Of a DNA stretch of 27,620 bases, positions 14,760-22,260 are shown piece by piece. The stretch's first letter is position 1. Each line of letters begins with the position of its first letter. Source of the stretch: Propionibacteriaceae bacterium UBA6122. Its GTDB lineage: Bacteria; Actinomycetota; Actinomycetes; Propionibacteriales; Propionibacteriaceae. The stretch lies in NCBI GenBank assembly GCA_002428365.1, contig DIVW01000012.1:1-27620 (forward strand), given 5' to 3'. The notes below the pieces were generated by a model, which worked only from the letters and a program-made list of their open reading frames with translations, had not been told where the DNA came from and did not search any database. A program made the position numbers and the translations under genes.

Positions 14760-14765
14760 TAGGCT
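14760..14765 (+). promoter_or_regulatory. -10 box of manC (TAGGCT, leaderless type)
   Basis: TAGGCT, seven bases, then GTG 14773. The arrangement CTAGGCTC-N4-CC-GTG is the same as that before manB. Confidence 0.5.
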
Positions 14766-14772
14766 CGATGCC

Positions 14773-15849
14773 GTGCGCTACGTGGTGATCATGGCTGGTG
14801 GGTCGGGAACCCGACTCTGGCCGCTCTCTCGACGGGGAATGCCCAAGCAGTTGCTGCCGCTGGTAGGCGGCAAGTCGTTGCTCCGGCTGGCCTTCGAGCG
14901 GTCGCTGGCCTCGGTCCCGGCCGAACGGGTCCTGATTGTCACCGGGGCGGCTTATGCCGACGCGGTGGCCGCCGATCTGCCTGAAGTCCCGGTGGCCAAC
15001 ATTTTGGGGGAGCCGACCGGACGGGATTCGCTCAATGCGGTGGCCTGGCCGGCCGCGGTGCTGCACGCCCAGGATCCCGACGCGGTGATCGCCCAGGTGA
15101 CTGCCGATCACCTAATTGAGCCGGTGGAGGTGTTCGCGTCCTGCTTGGAGACGGCCTTCGCCCTGGCTGAGGCTGATCCGACGGTGCTGGTCACCCTCGG
15201 TGTCGTCCCCACCAGTGCGCACACCGGCTATGGCTATCTGCACCGTGGGGCCGGCATCGATGGCTTCACCGGCGCTCACGAGGTGGTGCAGTTCGCCGAG
15301 AAGCCCGCCCTGGAACTCGCCGAGCAGTATGTCGCCTCCGGGGAGTACTGGTGGAACGCGGGCATGTTCGTCTGGCGTGCCGAAACCCTTCTCGACCAGC
15401 TGCGCCAGTTGCTGCCAGCCACTTACGCCTCGGTGTTGGAGTTGGCCGCCCAGCCGACCCGGTTGGCCGAGATCTTCCCGACCCTGTTCAAGACCTCGGT
15501 CGACTACGCGGTGATGGAGCCAGTATCGGCCGGACGAGGATCGGCCCACGTGGCCGCCGTCGCGATGCCAGTGGAGTGGCGCGACGTTGGCGGCTATGCC
15601 AGCCTCGCCGAGATCCTGGCCCACGATGAGTCCGGCAACGCGGTCTCGGGCAACTGCGTCCAGCTCTCGGCTGCCAACAACGTGGTGGTGAACACCGATG
15701 ACGATTCGGTGATCGCGCTGTTGGGAGTGAGCGGGCTGGTGGTGGTTCGCACGCCAACGGCCACCCTGGTCGCGCGCGCCGAAGATGCAGAGCGCATCAA
15801 GGAGTTGGTCGCCGAGGTGGCTAGCAAGGCTGGCCCCGGCTTCGCCTGA
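14773..15849 (+). CDS. manC: mannose-1-phosphate guanylyltransferase
   Basis: Makes GDP-mannose from mannose-1-phosphate and GTP, the donor for mannosylation of lipids, proteins and polysaccharides. 358 aa: the nucleotidyltransferase domain without the isomerase domain of bifunctional type II enzymes. Motifs: MAGGSGTRLWPLSRRGMPKQLLPL (7-30) with the GxGTRxWPxS-x(4)-K pyrophosphorylase signature, TADHLI (110-115), FAEKP (174-178), WNAGMFVWR (194-202) and VEWRDVGGY. GTG 14773 gives the usual short lead before the glycine-rich loop and has a TAGGCT box seven bases upstream; the longer open frame to the left runs through the divergent TIGR03089 gene. Works with manB at 22257. Confidence 0.93.
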   Translation: MRYVVIMAGGSGTRLWPLSRRGMPKQLLPLVGGKSLLRLAFERSLASVPAERVLIVTGAAYADAVAADLPEVPVANILGEPTGRDSLNAVAWPAAVLHAQDPDAVIAQVTADHLIEPVEVFASCLETAFALAEADPTVLVTLGVVPTSAHTGYGYLHRGAGIDGFTGAHEVVQFAEKPALELAEQYVASGEYWWNAGMFVWRAETLLDQLRQLLPATYASVLELAAQPTRLAEIFPTLFKTSVDYAVMEPVSAGRGSAHVAAVAMPVEWRDVGGYASLAEILAHDESGNAVSGNCVQLSAANNVVVNTDDDSVIALLGVSGLVVVRTPTATLVARAEDAERIKELVAEVASKAGPGFA

Positions 15850-15875
15850 GACTTCGGTGGGCGCCGCGGGCGCGC

Positions 15876-15881
15876 TAGCCT
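15876..15881 (+). promoter_or_regulatory. possible -10 box of the four-TM protein gene
   Basis: TAGCCT (TANNNT type) 33 bases before ATG 15915, leaving room for a short leader with the purine-rich GGAGGTGAGG. Confidence 0.3.
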
Positions 15882-15914
15882 GTGGAGGCAGGAATCCGGA
15901 GGTGAGGCGAGGCC

Positions 15915-16559
15915 ATGATCGAGAATCTCAAGCGTGTGCGTGAGCTGTTGTCGTGGTTGGCAATCGGCCTGACCGTCCTGGGTATGGGGCTGACGGTCTG
16001 GCGACTAGTCACCGCATTGAACGAGATGTCGGTGTTCCAGGCCTTCCAGGAAGTTGGTAGTGGCTGGCTGAACTTCTCCATCGCCCTGCTGCTGGTCGTG
16101 CTGGTGCTGAGTTGTTCGCTGGTTGCCCCTGCCACCCCGCGGGCTCTGCTGTTGGCCAAGATGGCCGCGGTAGTGCTCAGCCTCGGCGTGTTGCTCACCC
16201 TGGTCAGTGTGCTGATGGGGATGTGGGCCTCGGCCGCCGGTATCGGCGTGGTGCTCGACGTGTTGGGCGGGCTGTTGGACGTTGGATTCAAAGCGATCAC
16301 CGCTGGCGCTATCTGGGTATTCCTGCGGGGGGTCAAGGCCGGTCGGATCGAGACCGCATCGCCGACCGCGCGGCCCGCCTCGACGCCAGCAGTGCCGCAG
16401 TCGGAGCAGCCGAGGGTCGAGCCGGTCGAGCCGGTGGCGACCACTTGGTCTCGCGATCAGGCGGCCGGGGCGGTGTGGTGGACCGCTGCGGACGCGGCGG
16501 CCGGGGCTCCGGCGCGAGACAAGATGCCCGAATCTGAGGGCCCGACCACGCCTGCATGA
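15915..16559 (+). CDS. four-TM membrane protein of unknown function
   Basis: I do not recognise this 214-aa protein. It has about four transmembrane helices (residues 12-34, 50-70, 77-105 and a weaker one at 108-138), then a cytoplasmic-looking tail rich in Pro, Ala and acidic residues from about 145. The tail contains a Trp-bearing block TTWSRDQAAGAVWWTAADAAAGAPA (about 176-200) of the type seen at the end of some actinobacterial membrane proteins. ATG 15915 follows a purine-rich GGAGGTGAGGCGAGG stretch. It lies between manC and whiB, so an envelope-related role is possible but not shown. Confidence 0.75.
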   Translation: MIENLKRVRELLSWLAIGLTVLGMGLTVWRLVTALNEMSVFQAFQEVGSGWLNFSIALLLVVLVLSCSLVAPATPRALLLAKMAAVVLSLGVLLTLVSVLMGMWASAAGIGVVLDVLGGLLDVGFKAITAGAIWVFLRGVKAGRIETASPTARPASTPAVPQSEQPRVEPVEPVATTWSRDQAAGAVWWTAADAAAGAPARDKMPESEGPTTPA

Positions 16560-16586
16560 CCCTGGTATGACCTTATTCGGCGTGTC

Positions 16587-16608
16587 GTGTCACCCGAAAG
16601 GGTTACAC
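16587..16608. promoter_or_regulatory. 22-bp palindrome upstream of whiB, candidate operator
   Basis: GTGTCACCC (16587-16595), loop GAAA, GGGTTACAC (16600-16608): 9-bp arms with one mismatch. It sits 36 bases before the -35 box of the whiB promoter and 28 bases after the previous gene. There is no U-tract, so it is more likely a regulator site (GTNACC half-sites resemble those I associate with MtrA-type regulators) than a terminator. Confidence 0.45.
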
Positions 16609-16643
16609 CGATGACGCGGAGCGGAATGCTAGCGCACCCGGGG

Positions 16644-16673
16644 TTGACTTATCGGTAATGACAAGCGTGTAAT
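16644..16673 (+). promoter_or_regulatory. whiB promoter
   Basis: TTGACT (16644-16649), 18-base spacer, TGTAAT (16668-16673): a near-consensus housekeeping-type promoter 47 bases before ATG 16721. The region is distinctly more AT-rich than its surroundings, and this is the best two-box promoter in the window. Confidence 0.6.
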
Positions 16674-16720
16674 TCAGTACATAGTTCGCGGTTTGCCGCG
16701 AGCGGGTCGAGGAGAATCAC

Positions 16721-16984
16721 ATGCAGGAACTGTTCCTGATCGTGGAGCCTGAAGGCGAAGAGGGCGTGCTGAGTTGGCAGACACGCTCATTGTGCGCGCA
16801 AACCGACCCGGAAGCGTTCTTCCCCGAGAAGGGCGGTTCCACCCGCGAGGCCAAGAAGGTCTGCCTCTCCTGTGACGTCCGTTCAGAGTGCCTGGAGTAC
16901 GCCTTGGCCAAGGATGAGCGGTTCGGTATCTGGGGCGGCCTCAGTGAGCGCGAGCGTCGGCGCCTGAAGAAGCTGGCAATCTGA
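16721..16984 (+). CDS. whiB2: WhiB2/WhmD-type iron-sulfur transcriptional regulator
   Basis: Small [4Fe-4S] regulator, 87 aa, that binds a sigma factor to control transcription; WhiB2/WhmD is linked to septation and cell division in mycobacteria and streptomycetes. The four cluster ligands are Cys25, Cys48, Cys51 and Cys57 (C-x22-C-x2-C-x5-C), followed by the GIWGG turn (69-73) and a basic RERRRLKKL DNA-contact tail. The N-terminal LSWQTRSLCAQTDPEAFFPEKGGS segment matches the family. GAGGAGA six bases before ATG 16721 is a strong ribosome site. It has its own promoter and an upstream palindrome. The subtype call rests mainly on its position between manC and the large glycosyltransferase gene. 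Confidence 0.94.
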   Translation: MQELFLIVEPEGEEGVLSWQTRSLCAQTDPEAFFPEKGGSTREAKKVCLSCDVRSECLEYALAKDERFGIWGGLSERERRRLKKLAI

Positions 16985-17002
16985 CCGCTGCCGCGGCCAA
17001 GG

Positions 17003-17008
17003 TAGGCT
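17003..17008 (+). promoter_or_regulatory. -10 box of the large glycosyltransferase gene
   Basis: TAGGCT 39 bases before GTG 17048. Here a leader with AAAGG seven bases before the start is present, unlike the leaderless genes carrying the same hexamer. Confidence 0.4.
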
Positions 17009-17047
17009 GGGGCCCCGGTGTGGGGGTTCCGGGTCGAAAGGTAGCGC

Positions 17048-19984
17048 GTGAGCGAAGCGGTCGACGAGTTCGGTCTGGATCCGTGGGCTTGGCTGCACGA
17101 GATCGACGATGAAGAGATCTCTGATCTGAGCGGTTTCCGCGTGGTCGCGGCGATCGTGGCCGCCGACGGTGATCCAACCCGTTGTGCCAACGCGATCGAT
17201 GCCCAGACCCATCCCACCGAAGCCATCGTCGCTGGCCTCAGCCCCGACCAGGTCGGCGACTGGATCTGGGTGATCCCCGATGACACCGTCCCGGAGCCAA
17301 ATGCGCTGGCCACGCTGCTGAAGCGGGTTCTCGTGCAGCGGGAAGCCTCAGTGTTGGGCTGTCTACTGATCGAGCCTCGCCGCCGTGGCGCCGGCAAGCT
17401 GGTCAGTGACTGGGCCCAGACGATGTCCACCAATGGACGCATGCACACCCTCACTGATGCTGGCGAGCTTTATCAGGGCCAGTTGACGCCGATCGCCGCG
17501 CTCGGGGTGCCAGCAGCAGGCATGCTCATTCGTGGCGATACCTGGCGCTTCCTTGGTGGCTTCAACACGCGGCTCCCGCGCAGTCATTGGGGTTTGGATC
17601 TCGGCTGGCGGGCGAACCTGACCGGCTATCAGGTGATCGCCGAGCCGGAGGCACAGCTGACCAACTTCGCCAGCTTCAGTGATCCGGCCGAGGACCGGGC
17701 GGCCAGCCTGGCTCTGACGGTGGCGAACACCCGTCCGGTCTGGCGGGTTTTTGTCGCCTTACGCCTCATTCTGGTGACCCTGATTGTGGCTTTGGGCTAC
17801 CTGCTGGGCAAGGACCTGTCCCGTAGCGGCGAAGAGGTCGGCGGCCTTTGGCAGTGGCTGCGCAACGCTGGTTTGCGCCGCAATCTGAACCGTGAACTCG
17901 CCTCTTTGCCGGTCAAGGCGGCCAGCGTGGCCACCACCAAGGCGCTACGGCCGGCCTTCGGTTCCGGATTCAGGCGCGCGACCGCCCTGACCGCTGCTCG
18001 CTTCGGCGGCTGGTTGGAGACCTTCTCCGGACGTGGCGACTCAGCCAGCCTGGACGAGATGATCGGCGACGATTTCGCCGAAGTTGGTGACAAGCAGGCC
18101 AGGGTGCCGCTGGCGGCCACCACCGCATCCGTACTCGCGCTGGGTGCGCTGCTGGCCTCACGCAACAGCTATGAAGCTGGCCTGTTGTCGGCTTCCCAAC
18201 TGCTGCCCGCCCCCCAGAGCTGGGCCGACCTGGTTTCGTCCTATCTGACCCCGGTGGCCGGGGCGGCTGGAGTGGGCACTCCCTGGGCAGCCATGGTGGG
18301 CCTGTTCTCGCTGATCACCTTCGGCCACCCCGACTGGCTGGTCACCATCCTGGTGGTGCTGGCCGTGCCGCTGTCTTGGCTGTTGGCCTTCCGGCTGGCG
18401 CGGCTGTTGGTGGCTGATCGCTATTTGGCCGGTGCTGGGGCGCTGGCCTATGCACTCGCGCCAGCCCTGATCGGCGGTCTCAATACCGGCAGCTTTGGCC
18501 TGGCGGCGACCGCAGCGCTGTTGCCAGTGCTGGCCTACAGCCTGCACAACTGGTGGCGCGGTGATCAGTGGAGCTGGCGAGCTGCCGGGTCGGTGGCCTT
18601 CTGGCTGTTGTTGTCGTGTGCTTTGGTGCCACTGTTTTGGCCCGTCGCGCTGGTCGGTGCGGTGCTCTTCGGAATCCGCGCCGGTCGCCTGCGGGTCTGG
18701 GGCCAACTGGCGCTGGTGCTGGCCGCCCCGCTGCTCAGCCTGGCTGGGCCGTGGGGAGCCATGATCCTGCGCTACCCGGGCCGCCTACTCACCGGTGCTG
18801 AGCCAACCTTGAGCCCAGGGACGGTGGTGCCGGCCTGGGAGCTGTTCTTCGGACACCCGTTGGCCTCCGGCGCGCCGATTTGGCTGGCGATCAGCTTCTT
18901 TGCGGTCTTGTGGTTGGCCGCCTTTGCGGGCGCCTGGCGTCGGCCTGGAGCCGCGTTGCCGGCGCTTGGCGTCGCCGTGGCCGCGATGCTGGTGGCCCTG
19001 TTGATCACTCGGCTGGCCGTCCAGGTGCCGCCGGGATCCTGGACGCGGCCGCAGGGGTTGGAATGGCTCGTGCTGGTGGCTGGGGCGCTGGCTTTCGCCG
19101 CGATTTCCGGTCTGGACGGCGTGATTCGGGAGCTGTCGGGTAAGGGACTGGGCCTGCGCCACCTCGGCGTGTTGGTGCTGTCCCTGGTCGGCGTCGCTGC
19201 GCTGTTGGCCGGATCGGGATGGTGGCTGATTGCTGGCCAGGTCGGCTTGACCCGAGGCCCGGTGGAGTCGGTGCCCGCCTTCGTCTATGAGTCGCAGGTC
19301 TCCGAAACGCCGGGACGTACCTTGGTGCTGGTGGCCGATGAGGGGCGGGTGAGCTGGGCGATGGCCGAGGGTGCCTTCTCACGGTTGGGCGATACCGAGT
19401 CGGGCTTGGCCTTCGGCGGCGACATCGACGCGCGAGCCCTGGCTGCCTCAGTGGTGACCCGCCTGGTCGGCGACAGTGCCGACGATCAGATCCTGCCCGA
19501 CCTCGTCCGGCTAGGGGTGACCTACGTGACGCTGTCTGGTGGCGAAGCCTCCCAGCGAATCTCGATCAACAACACTCCCGGCCTCGGCCTGGGCACCGGC
19601 ACTGATGAGCAGTTTGTTTGGCCAGTTCCCGATTCAGCGATCGCGACCGTGGTCGACGGCGAGGTGCGCACGGTGGTCGGTGACGGCGCCGAAATTCCGG
19701 CCGGTGGTAGCACCCGGGTCCTCCGGCTGGCCCAGCCCAGCGATGACCATTGGATGGTCGAGGTGGGCGGAACCCGGCTCAACCAGGCCGCGAGCGACGC
19801 TCCGGGGATCACCTACGAACTGGGCACTGCCGCTGGAACGCTGCACTACCGCCTGAACGCTGACAATCCTTGGTGGGCCTGGATCCAGCTGGCCGGGCTG
19901 TTGGTGTTGGCGGTGTTGGCGGCGCCTTCGGTGCGTCGCCGGACGCCCACCGAGCCGCGCCGAATCGCTGGAGGCGAGCTGTGA
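17048..19984 (+). CDS. large membrane glycosyltransferase family 2-like protein
   Basis: Multi-domain membrane protein of 978 aa. The first ~215 residues form a GT2-like domain: FRVVAAIVAADGDPTRCANAIDAQTHPTEAIVAG (27-60), WIWVIPDDTVPEPNALATLL (74-93, with the DD acidic pair at the DxD position) and GFNTRLPRSHWGLDLGWR (about 175-192). The sugar-nucleotide loop after the first strand is short and unlike typical GT2, so catalysis is uncertain. From about 230 there are roughly a dozen transmembrane helices, an exterior domain around 740-940 and a final helix near 945-965. Homologues at this position next to whiB2 and DUF5719 are common in actinobacteria; the substrate is unknown, but polyprenyl-linked mannose is plausible given manB/manC. 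GTG 17048 has AAAGG seven bases upstream. Its stop overlaps the DUF5719 start (GTGA). Confidence 0.85.
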   Translation: MSEAVDEFGLDPWAWLHEIDDEEISDLSGFRVVAAIVAADGDPTRCANAIDAQTHPTEAIVAGLSPDQVGDWIWVIPDDTVPEPNALATLLKRVLVQREASVLGCLLIEPRRRGAGKLVSDWAQTMSTNGRMHTLTDAGELYQGQLTPIAALGVPAAGMLIRGDTWRFLGGFNTRLPRSHWGLDLGWRANLTGYQVIAEPEAQLTNFASFSDPAEDRAASLALTVANTRPVWRVFVALRLILVTLIVALGYLLGKDLSRSGEEVGGLWQWLRNAGLRRNLNRELASLPVKAASVATTKALRPAFGSGFRRATALTAARFGGWLETFSGRGDSASLDEMIGDDFAEVGDKQARVPLAATTASVLALGALLASRNSYEAGLLSASQLLPAPQSWADLVSSYLTPVAGAAGVGTPWAAMVGLFSLITFGHPDWLVTILVVLAVPLSWLLAFRLARLLVADRYLAGAGALAYALAPALIGGLNTGSFGLAATAALLPVLAYSLHNWWRGDQWSWRAAGSVAFWLLLSCALVPLFWPVALVGAVLFGIRAGRLRVWGQLALVLAAPLLSLAGPWGAMILRYPGRLLTGAEPTLSPGTVVPAWELFFGHPLASGAPIWLAISFFAVLWLAAFAGAWRRPGAALPALGVAVAAMLVALLITRLAVQVPPGSWTRPQGLEWLVLVAGALAFAAISGLDGVIRELSGKGLGLRHLGVLVLSLVGVAALLAGSGWWLIAGQVGLTRGPVESVPAFVYESQVSETPGRTLVLVADEGRVSWAMAEGAFSRLGDTESGLAFGGDIDARALAASVVTRLVGDSADDQILPDLVRLGVTYVTLSGGEASQRISINNTPGLGLGTGTDEQFVWPVPDSAIATVVDGEVRTVVGDGAEIPAGGSTRVLRLAQPSDDHWMVEVGGTRLNQAASDAPGITYELGTAAGTLHYRLNADNPWWAWIQLAGLLVLAVLAAPSVRRRTPTEPRRIAGGEL

Positions 19985-21351
19985 AGAATTGGCTGATACC
20001 CACTGGTCTGGTGGCGATAGTGGGCGCCGCGGTGCTGGGCGCCGGGCTGAGCGGCGCTGCCGCGCTGCCGCAAGAGCCGATCCGGGAGTCCAGCACTCGG
20101 GTGTCAGTGGTTTGTCCTGCTTTCCAGTCGGCGACCGCCAGTGTGCGCGTGGCCGCGGTCAGTACCGAAAACCCGGTGCGCACTTCGAAGCTCTCCACCC
20201 CGCAGAAGTCGACTGAGTCAGCGGGGCTGGCGTTGGTGGAAAACCCTGGTCAGCCGGTGCGGGTGTCGGTGCGGCGCTCGGAGATGTTTGGCGCCACCAT
20301 CGTGTCCAGCGCGGCCGGTGGGCCAGCCCGCGGGTTGGCGGTCGCCTCGTGCCTCGCACCCCAGGCCGAACACTGGTTCTCCGGAGTGGACGTCACCGAA
20401 ACGGCGCAGTCTGATCTGGTGTTGGTGAACCTGGACGCCACCAACGCTGTGGTCGACCTGGTCGCCTACGGACCGGGGGGACGGCTTTCCGCCCCGCGTG
20501 GTCTCACCGTGGACGGAAACTCGGTCAGCACCAAGTCATTGGGGCTGATTGCCCGGGGCGAGCAGCCAATCACCTTGAAGGTTTCGACCTCTCAGGGGCG
20601 GGTGGCGGCCTTCGTCCGTCAGGTCACTTGGGATGGGAACAACCCCTTCGGCGCCGACTGGGTGCCCACCGGTCTCGGCCCGCAGACTGACCAGGTGATT
20701 CCCGGGATTCCGGCGGGGAAGGGCCGCCGCACCCTGGTGGTGACCAATCCGGGTGATCGCATAGCTGATGTGAAGATCGACGTGCTTAGCGCAACCGGTC
20801 TCAGCGAACTTACCGATGCTCAACGCGTCGAAGTGCCCCCAGGTGTCACCAAGACCGTCGAGCTCTCCCCGGGCCTGGCCGGGGTCGCGGCCGGGCTGCG
20901 GCTCAGCTCCAACTATGAGGTGGTGGCTGGGCTGATAGCCGACAACGGGCTACCCCCCTCCGGGCTGGATACCGCGGCGATCAGCGCGGCGCCGCCGGTG
21001 CCAAGTGATGCGGTGTGGCCCGTGGCGTTGGGCAAGACCACCACGTCGGTGCTGCAGTTGGTGAACCCGTCGGATGCCGAGGCCACAGTGAAGCTGACCC
21101 TCAGCACCGGCACCAAGGGTGCTCCCAAGACATCGGAGGTGAAGATCGCCGCTCGGTCCAGCGCTCAAGTGCCGCTACCTAAGGCCGACGTGACGACCAT
21201 TCGCATCCAAACTGAATCAACAGTGGTGCGGGGATCGGTGCTGGCCACAGCCTCCCTCGGCGCAGTCAAGGGACTGGCCGTCCTTGATCTGATTGCAGAC
21301 GAGACCCGAGTGCACCAGGCCGTGATCGTGTTCGACCCGCGCCTGGGCTGA
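19981..21351 (+). CDS. DUF5719 family exported protein
   Basis: 456-aa protein of unknown function. An N-terminal hydrophobic segment (residues 4-27, KNWLIPTGLVAIVGAAVLGAG region) is a signal anchor or uncleaved signal. The rest is predicted extracytoplasmic, rich in Val, Ser, Thr and Gly with repeated beta-strand patterns; segments such as DLVLVNLDATNAVVDLVAYGP, TLVVTNPGDRIADVKIDV and SVLQLVNPSDAEATVKLTL look like repeats of one beta-sandwich module. GTG 19981 overlaps the upstream stop by four bases, so the protein is translationally coupled to the glycosyltransferase and probably works with it at the cell surface. It ends four bases from the convergent zincin-like gene. Confidence 0.85.
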   Translation: MKNWLIPTGLVAIVGAAVLGAGLSGAAALPQEPIRESSTRVSVVCPAFQSATASVRVAAVSTENPVRTSKLSTPQKSTESAGLALVENPGQPVRVSVRRSEMFGATIVSSAAGGPARGLAVASCLAPQAEHWFSGVDVTETAQSDLVLVNLDATNAVVDLVAYGPGGRLSAPRGLTVDGNSVSTKSLGLIARGEQPITLKVSTSQGRVAAFVRQVTWDGNNPFGADWVPTGLGPQTDQVIPGIPAGKGRRTLVVTNPGDRIADVKIDVLSATGLSELTDAQRVEVPPGVTKTVELSPGLAGVAAGLRLSSNYEVVAGLIADNGLPPSGLDTAAISAAPPVPSDAVWPVALGKTTTSVLQLVNPSDAEATVKLTLSTGTKGAPKTSEVKIAARSSAQVPLPKADVTTIRIQTESTVVRGSVLATASLGAVKGLAVLDLIADETRVHQAVIVFDPRLG

Positions 21352-21355
21352 TCGG

Positions 21356-21793
21356 TCAGTCCCAATCTTCTTCGCCGACTCGCGGATACAGCTCCTCGAC
21401 CGGAATCCCGGTGAGCGCGGAGAGCTGTTCGATCAGGGTGCGGTGCACGATACGGCGTAGTTCAGCGGTATTTACCGCTCGGTGTTCCAGCGGACGGCGG
21501 AACAGGACCACGGCAGCATTGCGCCCCGGGGCGCTTGAGCGGGCCACCGCCAGCGGCACCTGATCCAGCCACCAGTCGGTGAGGTTGGCCGGGATCTCCT
21601 CAAAGCCAATGTCGACTCCGACGTAGGCGCGTGGGCAATCAGCCACGCCTTTGCTGACCGCGGCCTGCACACAATCGGCGAACAACGCCACCCCTCGTGG
21701 ACGGCGCGGCACCCGCACGGTGGAGCCGGTGAGGGGGTTCGGCGAGGCGAGTGGGCCGCGCAGCCCACGTCCGTGCCGATCCCTTCTTCTCAC
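21356..21793 (-). CDS. zincin-like metallopeptidase family protein lacking HExxH
   Basis: 145-aa protein of the small zincin-like family (PF06262 type) found next to DUF3499 in actinobacteria. Start MRRRDRHGRGLRGPL is typical of actinobacterial members. Conserved parts: VGVDIGFEEIP (58-68), VPLA (79-82), VVLFRRPLEHRA (95-106) and the helix IVHRTLIEQLSALTGIPVEELYP (115-137). The classic zinc motif HExxH is absent: His117 is followed by Arg, and Glu122-Gln123 stand where the second His region would be. Function is therefore uncertain. GTG 21793 has TAGGCT six bases upstream. Divergent from DUF3499 across 101 bases. Confidence 0.8.
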   Translation of the reverse strand: MRRRDRHGRGLRGPLASPNPLTGSTVRVPRRPRGVALFADCVQAAVSKGVADCPRAYVGVDIGFEEIPANLTDWWLDQVPLAVARSSAPGRNAAVVLFRRPLEHRAVNTAELRRIVHRTLIEQLSALTGIPVEELYPRVGEEDWD

Positions 21794-21799
21794 TCGGTC

Positions 21800-21805
21800 A
21801 GCCTA
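21800..21805 (-). promoter_or_regulatory. -10 box of the zincin-like gene (TAGGCT, leaderless type)
   Basis: TAGGCT on the minus strand, six bases before GTG 21793. Confidence 0.5.
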
Positions 21806-21882
21806 ACCGCCGGGTTGGCCGACTGTGGCGACGAACCGCGCGACACCGACCGGCACTACCGGCGCCGCAGGGCCAGCGGCGC

Positions 21883-21888
21883 TACTTT
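21883..21888 (+). promoter_or_regulatory. -10 box of the DUF3499 gene (TACTTT, leaderless type)
   Basis: TACTTT, six bases, then GTG 21895; fits TANNNT with leaderless spacing. Confidence 0.45.
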
Positions 21889-21894
21889 GGGCAG

Positions 21895-22260
21895 GTGATA
21901 AATCGGCGTTGCTCCCGGACGGCCTGTTCGCGTCCAGCCGTTGCCACGCTGACCTTCGCCTATGTGGAGTCCACGGCGGTCCTCGGGCCGCTCGCGATGC
22001 GTGCCGAACCCGGCTGTTATGACCTGTGTGCCGAGCACTCGGCCAAGTTGAGCGTGCCGCGGGGTTGGGAGGTCGTCCGACTCCCCGGCGAAATGAACAC
22101 CCCCAGAGCATCAACCGATGACCTGATGCTGCTCGCCGATGCTGTCCGGAAGGCGGGCCTTGGCGAGCAGGCGGTGGCCCCAGAGCCGCAGGTCAGCCGC
22201 CGCAAGGGACACTTGGCGGTGCTGGCCGATCCCGACGAGCTACTAGGCTCAAAACCGTGA
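21895..22260 (+). CDS. DUF3499 family zinc-ribbon-like protein
   Basis: Conserved actinobacterial protein of unknown function, 121 aa. The N-terminal half carries the family signature RRCSRTACSRPAVATLTFAYVESTAVLGPL and then GCYDLCAEH: Cys6, Cys11, Cys41, Cys45 and His48 are candidate zinc ligands. The C-terminal half is variable and charged. GTG 21895 is chosen because it begins the conserved block and has a TACTTT box six bases upstream; the longer open frame to the left runs back into the divergent gene. Its stop overlaps the manB start by four bases (GTGA), so the two are probably in one transcript. Corresponds to Rv3258c/Rv3259-region genes by position. Confidence 0.85.
   Translation: MINRRCSRTACSRPAVATLTFAYVESTAVLGPLAMRAEPGCYDLCAEHSAKLSVPRGWEVVRLPGEMNTPRASTDDLMLLADAVRKAGLGEQAVAPEPQVSRRKGHLAVLADPDELLGSKP
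22244..22249 (+). promoter_or_regulatory. internal -10 box of manB (TAGGCT, leaderless type)
   Basis: TAGGCT within the end of DUF3499, seven bases before GTG 22257. This is the same sequence and spacing as at manC, suggesting a second, manB-only transcript. Confidence 0.4.

Noticed and set aside
14488..14772. Upstream extension of manC
   Set aside because: It overlaps the TIGR03089 gene antisense; the conserved protein begins at GTG 14773 behind a -10 box.
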